Origin: Candidatus Gastranaerophilales bacterium
GTDB taxonomy: Bacteria; Cyanobacteriota; Vampirovibrionia; Gastranaerophilales; Gastranaerophilaceae
Assembly: GCA_944326685.1 (NCBI GenBank)
Contig: CALVEV010000005.1
Span: forward strand, 53,095-117,094
Reading direction: 5' to 3'
Length of the DNA: 64,000 bases
This document shows, one piece after another, positions 32,042 to 41,832 of this stretch. The position numbers were made by a program, and so were the translations under genes. Below the pieces are notes generated by a model. That model made no database searches, was not told where the DNA came from, and saw only the letters and a list, made by a program, of their open reading frames with translations. The first letter of the stretch is position 1. Each line of letters begins with the position of its first letter.

Positions 32042-32923
32042 ATGAGCTACATATTACCAAAACCGTTAACAAAAGGTGACACAATAGGAGTTATTGCTCC
32101 ATCTGGACCTGTTTTAGATGATAAGCCAATATATAGAGCTAAAAGTTTTTTAGAAGGTTTAGGGTATAAAGTAGTTTTGTCAAAACATATATTCTCTCAA
32201 GATAGATATTTATCTGCAACAGATGAAGAAAGATTGGAAGATTTACATTGGGCTTTCTCAAATAAAGAAATAGACACAATTATTTGTGCTAGAGGTGGAT
32301 ATGGGGCTTTAAGATTAATCGACAAGATTGATTATGAATTAATCAAACAAAACCCTAAAAATTTTTGTGGATATTCTGATATAACAATTCTATCTGCAAT
32401 GTTCTTAAAAAGAGCAAATTTAATAACATATTCATCTCCTATGATAAAGGGTGATTTTGGAGCTGAGAGAATTGATAAATATACAATAGATAGTTTTTTT
32501 GATGCACTATCACATAAAGAACAAATTTTAGAAGCTCCAGTTGTAACCAAAAAAGGCAGAGCTGAAGGTGTTATGTGGGGTGGAAATTTAGCATCCATTG
32601 TTTCACTTGCTGGACTTGATTTTATTCCTGATAATGATTTTATATTCTTTGCTGAAGATTTGAATGAACCTGTTTATAAAATAGATAAAATGTTTACTCA
32701 ATTATTAAATATAGAAAAATTTAGAAAAAACATAAAAGGTCTGGCTTTAGGTAAGTTCTTAGATGTGGAATATCCAGAGCAATTACAATATCTATTCAAT
32801 CAAATATCAGAAGAGTTAAATATTCCAACAGTTTCTGAATTGAATATTTCACACGAAGATACTAAAAACACAATTCCATATGGAAAAAAATGTGTTTTAG
32901 ATAGTAATAAATTATTCATTTAA
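32042..32923 (+). CDS. LD-carboxypeptidase, peptidase family S66
   Basis: Serine peptidase that trims the terminal D-Ala from the tetrapeptide of peptidoglycan during recycling. The nucleophile is Ser112 in CGYSDIT; RGGYGALR (84-91), PMIKGDFG, WGGNLASI, AEDLNEP with the catalytic Glu, and SHEDTKNTIPYG with the catalytic His all match the family. At 293 residues it is near the usual length. No signal peptide, so it is cytosolic like LdcA. I chose the ATG at 32042 because AAGGAG lies five bases upstream; the frame extends back to 31970, but that part overlaps dnaX and its promoter. Divergent from dnaX with overlapping -10 boxes. Confidence 0.9.
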   Translation: MSYILPKPLTKGDTIGVIAPSGPVLDDKPIYRAKSFLEGLGYKVVLSKHIFSQDRYLSATDEERLEDLHWAFSNKEIDTIICARGGYGALRLIDKIDYELIKQNPKNFCGYSDITILSAMFLKRANLITYSSPMIKGDFGAERIDKYTIDSFFDALSHKEQILEAPVVTKKGRAEGVMWGGNLASIVSLAGLDFIPDNDFIFFAEDLNEPVYKIDKMFTQLLNIEKFRKNIKGLALGKFLDVEYPEQLQYLFNQISEELNIPTVSELNISHEDTKNTIPYGKKCVLDSNKLFI

Positions 32924-33006
32924 CAAAATATGTAAAAAATAATCCCTTATTAAATATATAACAAATTTTATTTTGTTTGTTTTTTCTATAAACAGGTAAA
33001 ATTTGT

Positions 33007-36000
33007 ATGAATATTGGATTTGTTAAAAATAGTAACTATATAAACGTATTGTATTCTGGTAATAATAAGGATACAAATAATTCCAATAAAATAAAAAAAT
33101 ATAATAATATATCCTTTAAAGAATCTTTTGATAAATGTATTAATAAAAATTTTTATTTTAATTCTCTCTCTTATAAACCTAGTATAAATAAACAAATATC
33201 TTTTAAAGGATTAAATGTAGAAAATAATAATCCATATGAGAATGCTGATGATGAAAACTTAAAAAAAATGCTGCCATTAGTAAAAGCTCGCTTAAATAAT
33301 GATAAAGTAAGTAAATATTTAAATAAATATAATATTATTCTTGTTGATAAAATTTTATCTGATAAAGAATTGTCTAATAATGAATATCTGAAAGAAAAAG
33401 TATTTTCCTCTATAGAACTTATAATGAATGCGAAAGAAGCATTTGTTGCAGATAAAGTTATATTTAATCCTATGTTAAATAATAATAAAAATGTTATGAA
33501 GAATTTTGTATTATTCTTTTCGGGAGGAATTTATACCAAAGATAGTGAAAAATCTAAAATTGCACTAATTGAAAAAGTTACATCTGATAAAGATTTATAT
33601 ACTGATGAAAATGTAATAAATAGCCTACCTAAATTAGTTGGTTATACAAGTAATAACAATCAGTATGAACTTGTAAATAAAATATTATCAGACAGTAGAT
33701 TATATAAAAATAAAAGTATAATTGATAATATTGAGGATATAATTTTTTATTCTTATGAGAAAGAAAGAACTGAATCCAAAACTCAAATGATTGATTATAT
33801 TTTATCAGATAAAAAGTTGTCGAATAATGAAAATATAAATAATAATTTTGATAAAATTATACTAAATACTACTTCTGATATTAATTTAAAATCCAAGAAA
33901 AAAATTATAAAAACAATACTTTCAAATAAAGAATTGCGGAATAATGAACATTTTATTAATAATTTAGCTTATTTTCTTGCTTATACAAACCAACCTCAGG
34001 ATGTTGAGAATAATATAAAAATTGGAAAAGCTTTATTATTGAATAAGGCAACAAGTAATAATAAAAATATAACGGATAATTTTGGAGGAATTTTAAAAGT
34101 TGCCAATAATAATAATTTTAATGCAATAAATGAAATAATATTAGATTTAGTTGCAGGTAAGCCTAAACGAACAGTAAATGAAAATCTAGATTTAATAAAA
34201 CTTGCTTGGAATGGAAATTTTAAAACTGCAAAATCTATAATTTTATATCGAAATTTATTAACAAGTGCTTTACAAAAAAAAGATCAACTTAGAGCTTCTA
34301 ATGGAAATATTACTTTTGAATCAATTGAAACAAATTTTAGATGTAGTAAACCGGATATCTCAAATACGATAGAAATGTTTGGAGATAAAGTTATAGAAGC
34401 TGTATTCCCTCATAAATTAGATGGTATTGAAGAATTTGTTCAAAAGTGTACACATATTAAAGAAAGTATATCTGCAGAAGATTATGAAAAATTATTATTA
34501 AAATTTAATCCAGAGAATAGTTTGAAATATCAAAAATTAGAAAAAGAAATTAAGAAGTTAAAAACGATGTATCCTTCAATAAAAAATAGTGGTGATAATA
34601 TTGCTCTTAAACTCTTACAAAATGAGATTAACACAAAGACAAAACAATCTAGAGAGCTGATAAAGAATCAACTGGATATGAGTCCGCAAGAAAAAATAAG
34701 CAAAATTAATGTTCTTTCAGCTCTTGCTGAAGATAAAGACTTTTCAAAATTTTTAGATTTAGTACAAAATCCTACTGAAGAGAATGAAAAGATATGGCTA
34801 AATGCAATTAATGAAAAATCATATACTTTTGTTGATTGTGAATATGATAAAAATCTTTCAGATAGATTAAATTTGACATCTAATAAATATTTACCACAAA
34901 TTTTATCTGCGGATGAATATTTTAAAGAAACATATAGAGATTTATTAATTTTAATAAAAAATAATCCAGATAAATCATTTAAGGATATTTTTGATAGTCT
35001 GCCTCAAAATCTTAAGACAAAAGATATGTTTGCGAATATTGGCATAAACTATGATAAATGGTGTGATTTTGATAAAAATTCATCAAAAAAAGTTGAGATA
35101 GAAATAAAATCAGATGAAGTTAAATATAATGCAATATCATCATTAGAAAATGAGTTTAATAGTGATAGTTTCCTTTCATTACCTCCAGAATACACGGATG
35201 GGATATATAAAAAATTTAAAGAAAATAATATATGTTTGAAAAATTGTAAAGAAACAATATTTGATAATGATGGTTTCCCGAAAGGAACACATAATGTAAA
35301 TAGATTATATATAAATGGTGCTCCTATAAAATTTAATGATTTAAAAATGGTTATAGATATATTAAAAGAGGAAATGAATAAGGACATTTGGACAAAAATA
35401 AATCCAAATCAACAAATTGAGAACAATAAATCTATAGTGTATACTCACATAATAAAAGATAGGCTAACTCAAATTAAAGAAGCTAATAATATTAAAGGTG
35501 ATAAAATTATTAACTTAGAAATTCATAAAACAGATATGAATAATATAAATCATTCTCTATTTTTAGGAAATCATGCATCTTGTTGTACTGCAGTTGGATC
35601 AGGTTGTAATCAATTTTCCGCACCTACATATATAAAAAATAAAATGGTATCAGCTATTGAAATATTTAATGGAGATAATTTTGTAGGGAATACAATGTGT
35701 TATATTGCCAAAGTTGATGATAAACCTTCTCTAATACTAGATAATATAGAATTAAAAGGAGAATATCAATTTAATGACAAAATTAGGGATGCAATATTTG
35801 ATTACTCAAAACAGCTTTGTGCAGATATTGGTAAACCTGATTTAGATATTTATGCTGGACCATACTTGCATAAAACAAATATGGAACATCTCCCTAAGAG
35901 TTTACATAATTTGCAACTTATAGGTTCCACAGGAGAAGATGAAATTTATTTAGATTTTCTTTATAGAGATAGAAAAGTCTCTGGTGATGAAATAGATAAA

Positions 36001-36024
36001 GTTGAATTATATAAGATTAGGTAA
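33007..36024 (+). CDS. Large Asn/Lys-rich repeat protein with conserved Cys-Cys C-terminal domain, function unknown
   Basis: A 1005-residue protein I cannot assign. The N-terminal 75 residues are Asn-rich with two short related motifs (ISFKES, ISFKGL). Residues about 100-380 hold at least five degenerate repeats of 34-42 residues marked by ILSDKEL-type cores (116-122, 192-197, 226-232, 265-271, 304-310), suggesting a HEAT-like solenoid. Residues 480-570 look coiled-coil. The last 160 residues form a distinct compact domain with His856, Cys859 and Cys860 in NHASCCTAVGSG and a later SLILDNIEL, which could be an enzymatic site. No signal peptide is visible. TAAAAT lies only four bases before the ATG. 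It stands alone between unrelated genes. An effector-like or surface-interaction role is possible but not shown. Confidence 0.75.
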   Translation: MNIGFVKNSNYINVLYSGNNKDTNNSNKIKKYNNISFKESFDKCINKNFYFNSLSYKPSINKQISFKGLNVENNNPYENADDENLKKMLPLVKARLNNDKVSKYLNKYNIILVDKILSDKELSNNEYLKEKVFSSIELIMNAKEAFVADKVIFNPMLNNNKNVMKNFVLFFSGGIYTKDSEKSKIALIEKVTSDKDLYTDENVINSLPKLVGYTSNNNQYELVNKILSDSRLYKNKSIIDNIEDIIFYSYEKERTESKTQMIDYILSDKKLSNNENINNNFDKIILNTTSDINLKSKKKIIKTILSNKELRNNEHFINNLAYFLAYTNQPQDVENNIKIGKALLLNKATSNNKNITDNFGGILKVANNNNFNAINEIILDLVAGKPKRTVNENLDLIKLAWNGNFKTAKSIILYRNLLTSALQKKDQLRASNGNITFESIETNFRCSKPDISNTIEMFGDKVIEAVFPHKLDGIEEFVQKCTHIKESISAEDYEKLLLKFNPENSLKYQKLEKEIKKLKTMYPSIKNSGDNIALKLLQNEINTKTKQSRELIKNQLDMSPQEKISKINVLSALAEDKDFSKFLDLVQNPTEENEKIWLNAINEKSYTFVDCEYDKNLSDRLNLTSNKYLPQILSADEYFKETYRDLLILIKNNPDKSFKDIFDSLPQNLKTKDMFANIGINYDKWCDFDKNSSKKVEIEIKSDEVKYNAISSLENEFNSDSFLSLPPEYTDGIYKKFKENNICLKNCKETIFDNDGFPKGTHNVNRLYINGAPIKFNDLKMVIDILKEEMNKDIWTKINPNQQIENNKSIVYTHIIKDRLTQIKEANNIKGDKIINLEIHKTDMNNINHSLFLGNHASCCTAVGSGCNQFSAPTYIKNKMVSAIEIFNGDNFVGNTMCYIAKVDDKPSLILDNIELKGEYQFNDKIRDAIFDYSKQLCADIGKPDLDIYAGPYLHKTNMEHLPKSLHNLQLIGSTGEDEIYLDFLYRDRKVSGDEIDKVELYKIR

Positions 36025-36082
36025 TTTGCATGTGTGTCTATAAAAATATTAAACAAAATCTTTATTTAAGTTCTATATTTTA

Positions 36083-36772
36083 TTAGTATCCAACGCTTAA
36101 ACCTGCACATAGATTGATAGATTGACCTGTAACTCCTTTGGCTTCTTCTGATATTAAATATTTAACCATGCCAGCAATCTCAATTGGTTGAACAAATCGT
36201 TTTTGTGGAATGCAATCTATAATTTCTTCTTTTGAAAAATCTGAGTCTTCAACAGATGCATTTCCTAAATCTGTCTCTACCCAACCTGGATTTATTGTGT
36301 TTATTGTTATGTTGTACTGCGCAACTTCAAGAGCTATTGCTTTTGTCATCCCAATTAAACCTGCTTTAGTTGCAGAATAAATACTTGCTCCTGCTTCACC
36401 CATTACTCCTGATATTGAACCTATATTTATTATTCTACCCCATTTTTGTTCTTTCATATATGGTAATGCTTGTGAAATTATGTACATAGGGATTTCTAAA
36501 TTAACTCTTGTTAATCGCTCGATATCTTCTAGAGTATTTGAATCTGCTTCTTTATAAATATATTCACCAGCATTATTAATGATAATATCAATTTTATTCG
36601 ATTTGATGTATTTGCTAAGTTTTTCAACATCTTTTTCGAAATCACATACTAAATAGTTTTTATATTGTTTAAGTCTTTCCTCGCATCTTCCAACTGCAAA
36701 AATATTTCCATCAATATTCTTTGCAATACTTTCACCAATTCCTTTAGATGCGCCTGTAACTAGTATATTCAT
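36083..36772 (-). CDS. Short-chain dehydrogenase/reductase (FabG-like)
   Basis: NAD(P)H-dependent oxidoreductase of the classical SDR family, 229 residues. TGASKGIG (6-13) binds the cofactor, NNAG is at 66-69, and the catalytic residues are a Ser near 119-121, Tyr132 and Lys136 (YSATK). NTINPGWVETD is the usual segment after the active site. It resembles 3-oxoacyl-ACP reductases, but sequence alone cannot separate these from other SDRs, and no fatty-acid genes are adjacent. The start overlaps the stop of tcdA by four bases (ATGA), suggesting co-expression with tcdA and secG. Confidence 0.88.
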   Translation of the reverse strand: MNILVTGASKGIGESIAKNIDGNIFAVGRCEERLKQYKNYLVCDFEKDVEKLSKYIKSNKIDIIINNAGEYIYKEADSNTLEDIERLTRVNLEIPMYIISQALPYMKEQKWGRIINIGSISGVMGEAGASIYSATKAGLIGMTKAIALEVAQYNITINTINPGWVETDLGNASVEDSDFSKEEIIDCIPQKRFVQPIEIAGMVKYLISEEAKGVTGQSINLCAGLSVGY

Positions 36773-37503
36773 TTTATTATCCTTTGAACTACATAACTTG
36801 CCATATATATACCTGCTGTTGATGCAACAAATGGAGTTGATGATGGGATAATCTTAGTAAATTCAATTTTTTCACCTGCGTTTGTTGTTATATTTTCAAC
36901 CTCAGATATTTTTTCTTGAACAGTTGGTGTTTCATCACTTGTTACAACTATTATACCTGTTTCAATCCCTCGTTTTTTGAGTTGATATAAAACATTCGAA
37001 ACAAATGGTGCTTTTTTATTTTTTATTTCTGAAATATCAGAAATATAAAGTTTTGTTGGATCTATTCTATTTCCTGCACCCATTGAACTTATAATTGGAA
37101 TATTTTGTTTTACGCAATATTCTAATAATGAGATTTTTGATCTCATTGTATCAATGGCATCAATAACAAAATCTGCAGAAAAATTATAATTGTTTTCTGT
37201 ATAGAAATCATCAATTATATTAAGTTTGATATTTGGATTAATGTCTTTTAATCTATTCTCAAAAAGTTTTGTCTTTTTCTCTCCAATAGTTGAATTAAGT
37301 GCAATTATTTGTCTGTTAATATTTGATTCTGATACTGTATCAAAATCAATAAGAGTTAATTCCCCAACTCCAGCTCTTGCCAACATTTCTGCAGAGTATC
37401 CACCGACTCCGCCTAATCCAAATATAGCAACATGTGATAAAGACAGCCTCTCTTGTGCTGTCTTACCCCAATAAAGTTCATTTCTTGAAAATATCTCGTT
37501 CAT
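36769..37503 (-). CDS. tcdA: tRNA threonylcarbamoyladenosine dehydratase
   Basis: E1-like enzyme of the ThiF/MoeB/HesA superfamily. RNELYWGKTAQERL (7-20) and the nucleotide-binding GLGGVGGYSAEMLARAG (29-45) are diagnostic of the TcdA/YgdL branch, which cyclises t6A37 in tRNAs to ct6A with ATP. DFDTVSESNINRQ and the later SMGAGNRIDPT also fit. The 244 residues match the family, and the C-terminal hydrophobic stretch common in TcdA is present. The start lies three bases after the secG stop and the stop overlaps the SDR start, forming a leftward secG-tcdA-SDR group. Confidence 0.9.
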   Translation of the reverse strand: MNEIFSRNELYWGKTAQERLSLSHVAIFGLGGVGGYSAEMLARAGVGELTLIDFDTVSESNINRQIIALNSTIGEKKTKLFENRLKDINPNIKLNIIDDFYTENNYNFSADFVIDAIDTMRSKISLLEYCVKQNIPIISSMGAGNRIDPTKLYISDISEIKNKKAPFVSNVLYQLKKRGIETGIIVVTSDETPTVQEKISEVENITTNAGEKIEFTKIIPSSTPFVASTAGIYMASYVVQRIIK

Positions 37504-37506
37504 TAA

Positions 37507-37731
37507 TTATTTAACGATACCAAATCCTAATAAAAATACACAAACAAGAAATACTACAGCAACTATTGCAGTAATCTTATTTAATCTTTTTTCTGCACCT
37601 TTTTGAGATGCAAACATTTGCGAAGCTCCACCAAACCCTGCGATTCCATCGCCTTTAGGTGAGTGTAATAATATTAAACATATAAGTAACAAAGCTGATA
37701 AAACTTGAATTGCCCAAACAAATCCTAACAT
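37507..37731 (-). CDS. secG: Preprotein translocase subunit SecG
   Basis: Small membrane component of the SecYEG channel, 74 residues. It has the two transmembrane helices expected of SecG (about 3-22 and 51-70), with the conserved cytoplasmic loop motif LLHSPKGDGIAGFGGAS and a short basic stretch (QKGAEKRLNK) before the second helix. The start overlaps the end of the NrtR-like gene by seven bases; TTTTTAAAAGGAGAAAAA supplies a good ribosome-binding site inside that gene. The assignment is secure by length, topology and motif. Confidence 0.95.
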   Translation of the reverse strand: MLGFVWAIQVLSALLLICLILLHSPKGDGIAGFGGASQMFASQKGAEKRLNKITAIVAVVFLVCVFLLGFGIVK

Positions 37732-38405
37732 TTTTTCTCCTTTTTAATAAAATGTGCACGTTTTGAATTCAGTCTGATGTTATCAAATGTGTATAGTCTA
37801 GCAGGTCTTTTTGATGTAGATTTAGAAAATTCTTCTAATTCTCTAAGACCTTCAGTTTGGATAACTTTCTTTCTGAAGTTTCTTTTATCCAGCTTCTTAC
37901 CCATAATAAGTTCATATGCTTTTTGCATTTCAGTTAATGTAAATTTTTCATTTAATAATTGATATGCCACTGGGCACATTTCTAATCTTTCTCTTGTTCT
38001 TTTTAAAGAATATTGAATGATTTCCTTGTGGTCAAATGCTAACGCAGGTAAATCGTCGACCTTATGCCAAGCAACATTATCAGCATTTACGACATTAACG
38101 TCTTCTGCTCTTATAAGAGCAAAATAAGCACAAGTTATAACCCTAGAAACAGGGTGTCTTAAAGGATCACCAAATGTGTACAATTGCTCTAGATAAATAT
38201 TGTCTACATTAGTTTTTTCTTTAAGAATTCTCATTGCTGCGGCATCTAAGTCTTCTGACATGCGAACGTATCCACCAGGAATTGCCCATTTGCCTTTAAA
38301 TGGTTCATTGTCTCTTTTGACTAATAACACCTTTAATTCATCGTTTTTAATTGTTAATATTACTGTGTCGACAGTAATTTCGTGTGTTTTTGTTTCATTA
38401 AACAT
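37725..38405 (-). CDS. NrtR-like transcriptional regulator with degenerate Nudix domain
   Basis: Residues 8-150 form a Nudix fold and residues 150-226 a winged-helix-like domain, as in NrtR repressors of NAD metabolism. The Nudix box reads GGYVRMSEDLDAAAMRILKE followed by KTNV: the REUxEE core is RILKEK, so the metal-binding glutamates are partly lost, which is usual for NrtR proteins that sense ADP-ribose without hydrolysing it. GAGGATT lies before the ATG. Its gene leads the secG-tcdA-SDR group and is divergent from an FAD oxidoreductase. nadE is also in the window, about 20 kb away; regulation of it is only a guess. Confidence 0.8.
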   Translation of the reverse strand: MFNETKTHEITVDTVILTIKNDELKVLLVKRDNEPFKGKWAIPGGYVRMSEDLDAAAMRILKEKTNVDNIYLEQLYTFGDPLRHPVSRVITCAYFALIRAEDVNVVNADNVAWHKVDDLPALAFDHKEIIQYSLKRTRERLEMCPVAYQLLNEKFTLTEMQKAYELIMGKKLDKRNFRKKVIQTEGLRELEEFSKSTSKRPARLYTFDNIRLNSKRAHFIKKEKKC

Positions 38406-38538
38406 AAATAATCCTCATGATGATTATATTATAAACATATGATTTTTGTATAGTTTGTAAAAATAATTAAAATTTGCTTTATATTTTATTATGTTTAGTC
38501 TATCGTAAATAAGTAATAGATAACTTAGGAGAGGATGT

Positions 38539-39912
38539 ATGTATAACGTTGCAATTATTGGAGCTGGCCCAGCTGGGATTTTCTCTGCGCTTGAAATAGT
38601 GAAACTTAAACCAGATTGGAATGTTGTTTTAATTGAAAAAGGCGACAAAATTGAGGATAGAAAATGTTTGTTGCGTGAAGGTTATGCAAAATGTCCTTCT
38701 TGTAAAAAGTGTGGACTTCTTTGTGGATGGGGTGGAGCTGGAGCTTTTTCTGATGGGAAATTGACTCTCACTCCTGATGTTGGAGGTCATTTAGTTGATT
38801 ACATGTCACGAAAAGAAGTTGAAGATTTAATTGATTATTCTGATAAACTATATCTTGAATATGGTGCAACAGATGAAGTATTTGGAACAGATAGAAAAAT
38901 ATTTGATGAACTTGAACACCAAGCAGCTCTTGCAGAATTAAAATTGGTTCATTCTCCTGTACGTCATTTAGGGACTGAACGCAGTCTTGATGTATTAAAA
39001 AATATGCAAGATTATTTGATGGATAAAATTACTATCTTAAATAATGTTTCAGCAAAGAATTTAATTGTAGAATGTGAGCAAGTAAAAGGTATTGTTCTTG
39101 ATAATGGAGAAACAATCAGAGCTGAGTATACAATTATTGCTCCAGGTCGTGAAGGTGCTGATTGGTTAACTCATGAGTTTGCTAAAAATAAAATTGGCAT
39201 GGTTAACAATGCTGTAGATATAGGTGTTAGGGTTGAACTTCCTGCCCCTGTATTTGAACCTATTACTAATAAATTATATGAATCAAAATTAATTTATTAT
39301 TCACCAAAGTTTGGAGATGCTGTAAGAACATTCTGTATGAATCCAAATGGAGAGGTTGTTCAAGAAAATTATAATGGTATTGCAACTGTTAATGGTCATA
39401 GCTATGCAAATATTAAAACTAAAAATACAAATTTTGCATTATTAGTAAGTGAACAATTTACTGAACCATTCAAAGAACCAATTGCATATGGTCAAAGAAT
39501 TGCATCATTAGCAAATATGTTAGGTGGAGGTATTTTAGTCCAAAGATTTGGTGATTTGCTCGATGGACGTCGTTCTACTCCTGATAGAATAAAATCAAGT
39601 ATTATTGAACCTACATTAAAATGTGCAACTCCTGGTGATTTAAGCTTAGTTTTACCATATAGGCAATTAACAAGTATCATCGAAATGCTTTTTGCTTTAG
39701 ATAAAATTGCTCCAGGTACTGCTTCAAGATATACTTTACTATATGGTATTGAAGTTAAATTCTATTCTGCAAGAGTTAAATTAACTAACAACTTAGAAAC
39801 AGAAGGTGTTAAAAACTTATTTACAATTGGTGATGGAGCTGGTGTAACAAGAGGTTTGATTCAAGCTTCTGCATCAGGTGTACATGTTGCAAGAGTTATT
39901 TGCTCTAGATAG
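38539..39912 (+). CDS. FAD-dependent dehydrogenase (COG2509-like)
   Basis: Cytosolic flavoprotein of 457 residues. The FAD motif GAGPAGIFSA (8-17) opens the chain, followed by a second-strand acidic residue (LIEKGD). A four-cysteine cluster at Cys52, 55, 58 and 62 (KCPSCKKCGLLC) directly before GWGGAGAFSDGKL is characteristic of this uncharacterised family and may bind a metal or an iron-sulphur centre. The C-terminal FTIGDGAGVTRGLIQASASG closes the FAD site. GGAGAGGATGT supplies the ribosome-binding site. The true substrate is not known. The downstream kinase gene has its own -10 box, so this may be a single-gene unit, divergent from the NrtR-like gene. Confidence 0.88.
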   Translation: MYNVAIIGAGPAGIFSALEIVKLKPDWNVVLIEKGDKIEDRKCLLREGYAKCPSCKKCGLLCGWGGAGAFSDGKLTLTPDVGGHLVDYMSRKEVEDLIDYSDKLYLEYGATDEVFGTDRKIFDELEHQAALAELKLVHSPVRHLGTERSLDVLKNMQDYLMDKITILNNVSAKNLIVECEQVKGIVLDNGETIRAEYTIIAPGREGADWLTHEFAKNKIGMVNNAVDIGVRVELPAPVFEPITNKLYESKLIYYSPKFGDAVRTFCMNPNGEVVQENYNGIATVNGHSYANIKTKNTNFALLVSEQFTEPFKEPIAYGQRIASLANMLGGGILVQRFGDLLDGRRSTPDRIKSSIIEPTLKCATPGDLSLVLPYRQLTSIIEMLFALDKIAPGTASRYTLLYGIEVKFYSARVKLTNNLETEGVKNLFTIGDGAGVTRGLIQASASGVHVARVICSR

Positions 39913-39928
39913 TATTACATGATATAAT
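39900..39928 (+). promoter_or_regulatory. Promoter of the second histidine kinase, leaderless arrangement
   Basis: TTGCTC (39900-39905), 17 bases and TATAAT (39923-39928) lie at the end of the upstream gene; seven bases separate the -10 box from the ATG at 39936. Confidence 0.55.
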
Positions 39929-39935
39929 TCGGGGT

Positions 39936-41831
39936 ATGGATAATAAATTGGCTTTTAAAGGTATGACAGCACAAAGAAAACTTATTCTTCAAGGGTTTGT
40001 ATTAAGTACAATCTTATTAGTTTTTATTGCAGGAATTGCTGTTTTAAACATTCAACAAAATTTGAATACTGGTTATAAAAATTTTGGTCAGATATTATCT
40101 AAAACTTTGGCGATTGAAAGTGTTGAAATTACTAAAGATATCCCTGAATCAGCTAAGGCAGAAACTTTAAGAGCTCATTCTGATTCAATATTAAGAAGTA
40201 ATAATGATATTGCTTTTATAGAATTTAGAGATGCAAATTCCAATATAATATATTCAAGTCGCGATAGTTATTATAATCAGGCTAAGGATTCTAAGATTTC
40301 TGTAAGCTCTCCAATGGTTTTAAAAACAGGAGTTGATTCATCTATTGTGGGATCTGTAATGGTTGGTCTATCAGGTTCAATAATTAATAAGATTTCTACA
40401 ACAACCAGAGCTTCATTAGTGTTTGCCTTTATTGTTGCTTGGCTTGCTGTTATTGCAATTGTATTTATGGATACAATTCTTATTACGAGAGAATTAAAAC
40501 AATTACATGAAGGTGTTCAAAAAATATCTTCAGGCGAATTTGGTTATAATATTGAGTGTAAAGATTCAAGTAAAGAAATTCAAGAATTGTGTGATGCATT
40601 TAATAGAATGTCTAATCGCTTAAGTAAGTATAATGAACAGACAATGGAAAGCATTACTTTAGAAAGAAATAAACTTGAAGCTGTATTGATGAGTATTGCT
40701 AATGGTGTTGTTGTATGCGATAACCATGACACTGTTGTTTTAATAAATGAACAAGGTAAGAAACTGTTAGAAGTAGCAGATGAGGATATTTTAAACAGTA
40801 AAATTCAGCAATATTGTGATACAAATGGTGAATTATGTTTTAAAGAAAAAATTGAATTATTTAAGGATACTCCATTAGATGATATGGAAAATTCTCCTTT
40901 ATCATTCAATATTGAGGTTGCTCAAACTGTTATAAAATCTGTTATATCTCCTATGTTTTCAAGGAATGGTGAATACGTTGGTTATATTATCGTTTTAATT
41001 GATGTAACAAAAGAAGTTGAAATGGAACAATTACGTTCTAATTTTATTTCTAATGTTTCACACGAATTAAGAACACCTGTTACTGTTTTGAGAAGTTATA
41101 TAGATACTCTGTATAATTATGGAAATGATTTTGATTTCAATACTCAAAAAGAGTTTATTGGTGTTATGAACCAAGAAATTATTCGTTTAAATACAATGGT
41201 AAATGATATATTAGATTTCTCTCGATATGAATCTCAAAATGTTAAACCTGTTAAAACTCTTGAAAATATCGTGGACATTATAAATGATTGTGTTGAACAA
41301 GTTAAAATATTGGCTGAAGAACATAATTTAGTATTTTCAATTATGATTGAACCTGAATTGCCTCAAGTTATGTTGAATAAAGAATGTATAACAAGAGCTT
41401 TAACAAATATTATTTCTAATGCAATTAAATATTCTCCAGATGGTAAGAGAATTAAAATAAGAGCAGAACGTTCAAGAGTTAACGATTATTTAGAAGTTAG
41501 TGTAGAAGATCAAGGTCCTGGAATTGCTGAAGAATATCAAAGTAAAGTATTTGATAGATTTTTCAGAGTTGAAAATGATACTCATACGGTAAAAGGAACA
41601 GGTCTTGGGCTTCATTTGGTTAAAATTGCAATAGAAAAACATCATAATGGGCAAGTATTTGTACAATCTAAATTAGGTGAAGGTGCAACATTTGGATTTA
41701 GAATTCCATTTGAAGCAAAAGAAGAAGAGGAAGAATATATTCCTAAAAATTCTTTAAATAATAATGAATCATCTGGTAGTGATAATTATGATAATGCAAA
41801 TGGTTGGGAAATAAGTTTAGAGAAACATTAA
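39936..41831 (+). CDS. Sensor histidine kinase with PAS domain (PhoR/WalK-like)
   Basis: 631-residue membrane kinase. Helices at about 19-38 and 158-180 flank an external region of about 120 residues. A HAMP segment (181-232), a PAS domain (245-360, NKLEAVLMSIANGVVVCD), the phosphoacceptor His376 in SNVSHELRTPVT, and a HATPase domain (NIISNAIKYS, DQGPGI, GTGLGLHLVK) follow in the order of PhoR/WalK kinases. The last 30 residues are acidic and Asn/Ser-rich. No response regulator is adjacent, so it is an orphan kinase; the regulator at 28834 already has its own partner. The start follows TATAAT by seven bases with no Shine-Dalgarno. folC begins two bases after the stop. Confidence 0.92.
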   Translation: MDNKLAFKGMTAQRKLILQGFVLSTILLVFIAGIAVLNIQQNLNTGYKNFGQILSKTLAIESVEITKDIPESAKAETLRAHSDSILRSNNDIAFIEFRDANSNIIYSSRDSYYNQAKDSKISVSSPMVLKTGVDSSIVGSVMVGLSGSIINKISTTTRASLVFAFIVAWLAVIAIVFMDTILITRELKQLHEGVQKISSGEFGYNIECKDSSKEIQELCDAFNRMSNRLSKYNEQTMESITLERNKLEAVLMSIANGVVVCDNHDTVVLINEQGKKLLEVADEDILNSKIQQYCDTNGELCFKEKIELFKDTPLDDMENSPLSFNIEVAQTVIKSVISPMFSRNGEYVGYIIVLIDVTKEVEMEQLRSNFISNVSHELRTPVTVLRSYIDTLYNYGNDFDFNTQKEFIGVMNQEIIRLNTMVNDILDFSRYESQNVKPVKTLENIVDIINDCVEQVKILAEEHNLVFSIMIEPELPQVMLNKECITRALTNIISNAIKYSPDGKRIKIRAERSRVNDYLEVSVEDQGPGIAEEYQSKVFDRFFRVENDTHTVKGTGLGLHLVKIAIEKHHNGQVFVQSKLGEGATFGFRIPFEAKEEEEEYIPKNSLNNNESSGSDNYDNANGWEISLEKH

Positions 41832-41832
41832 T

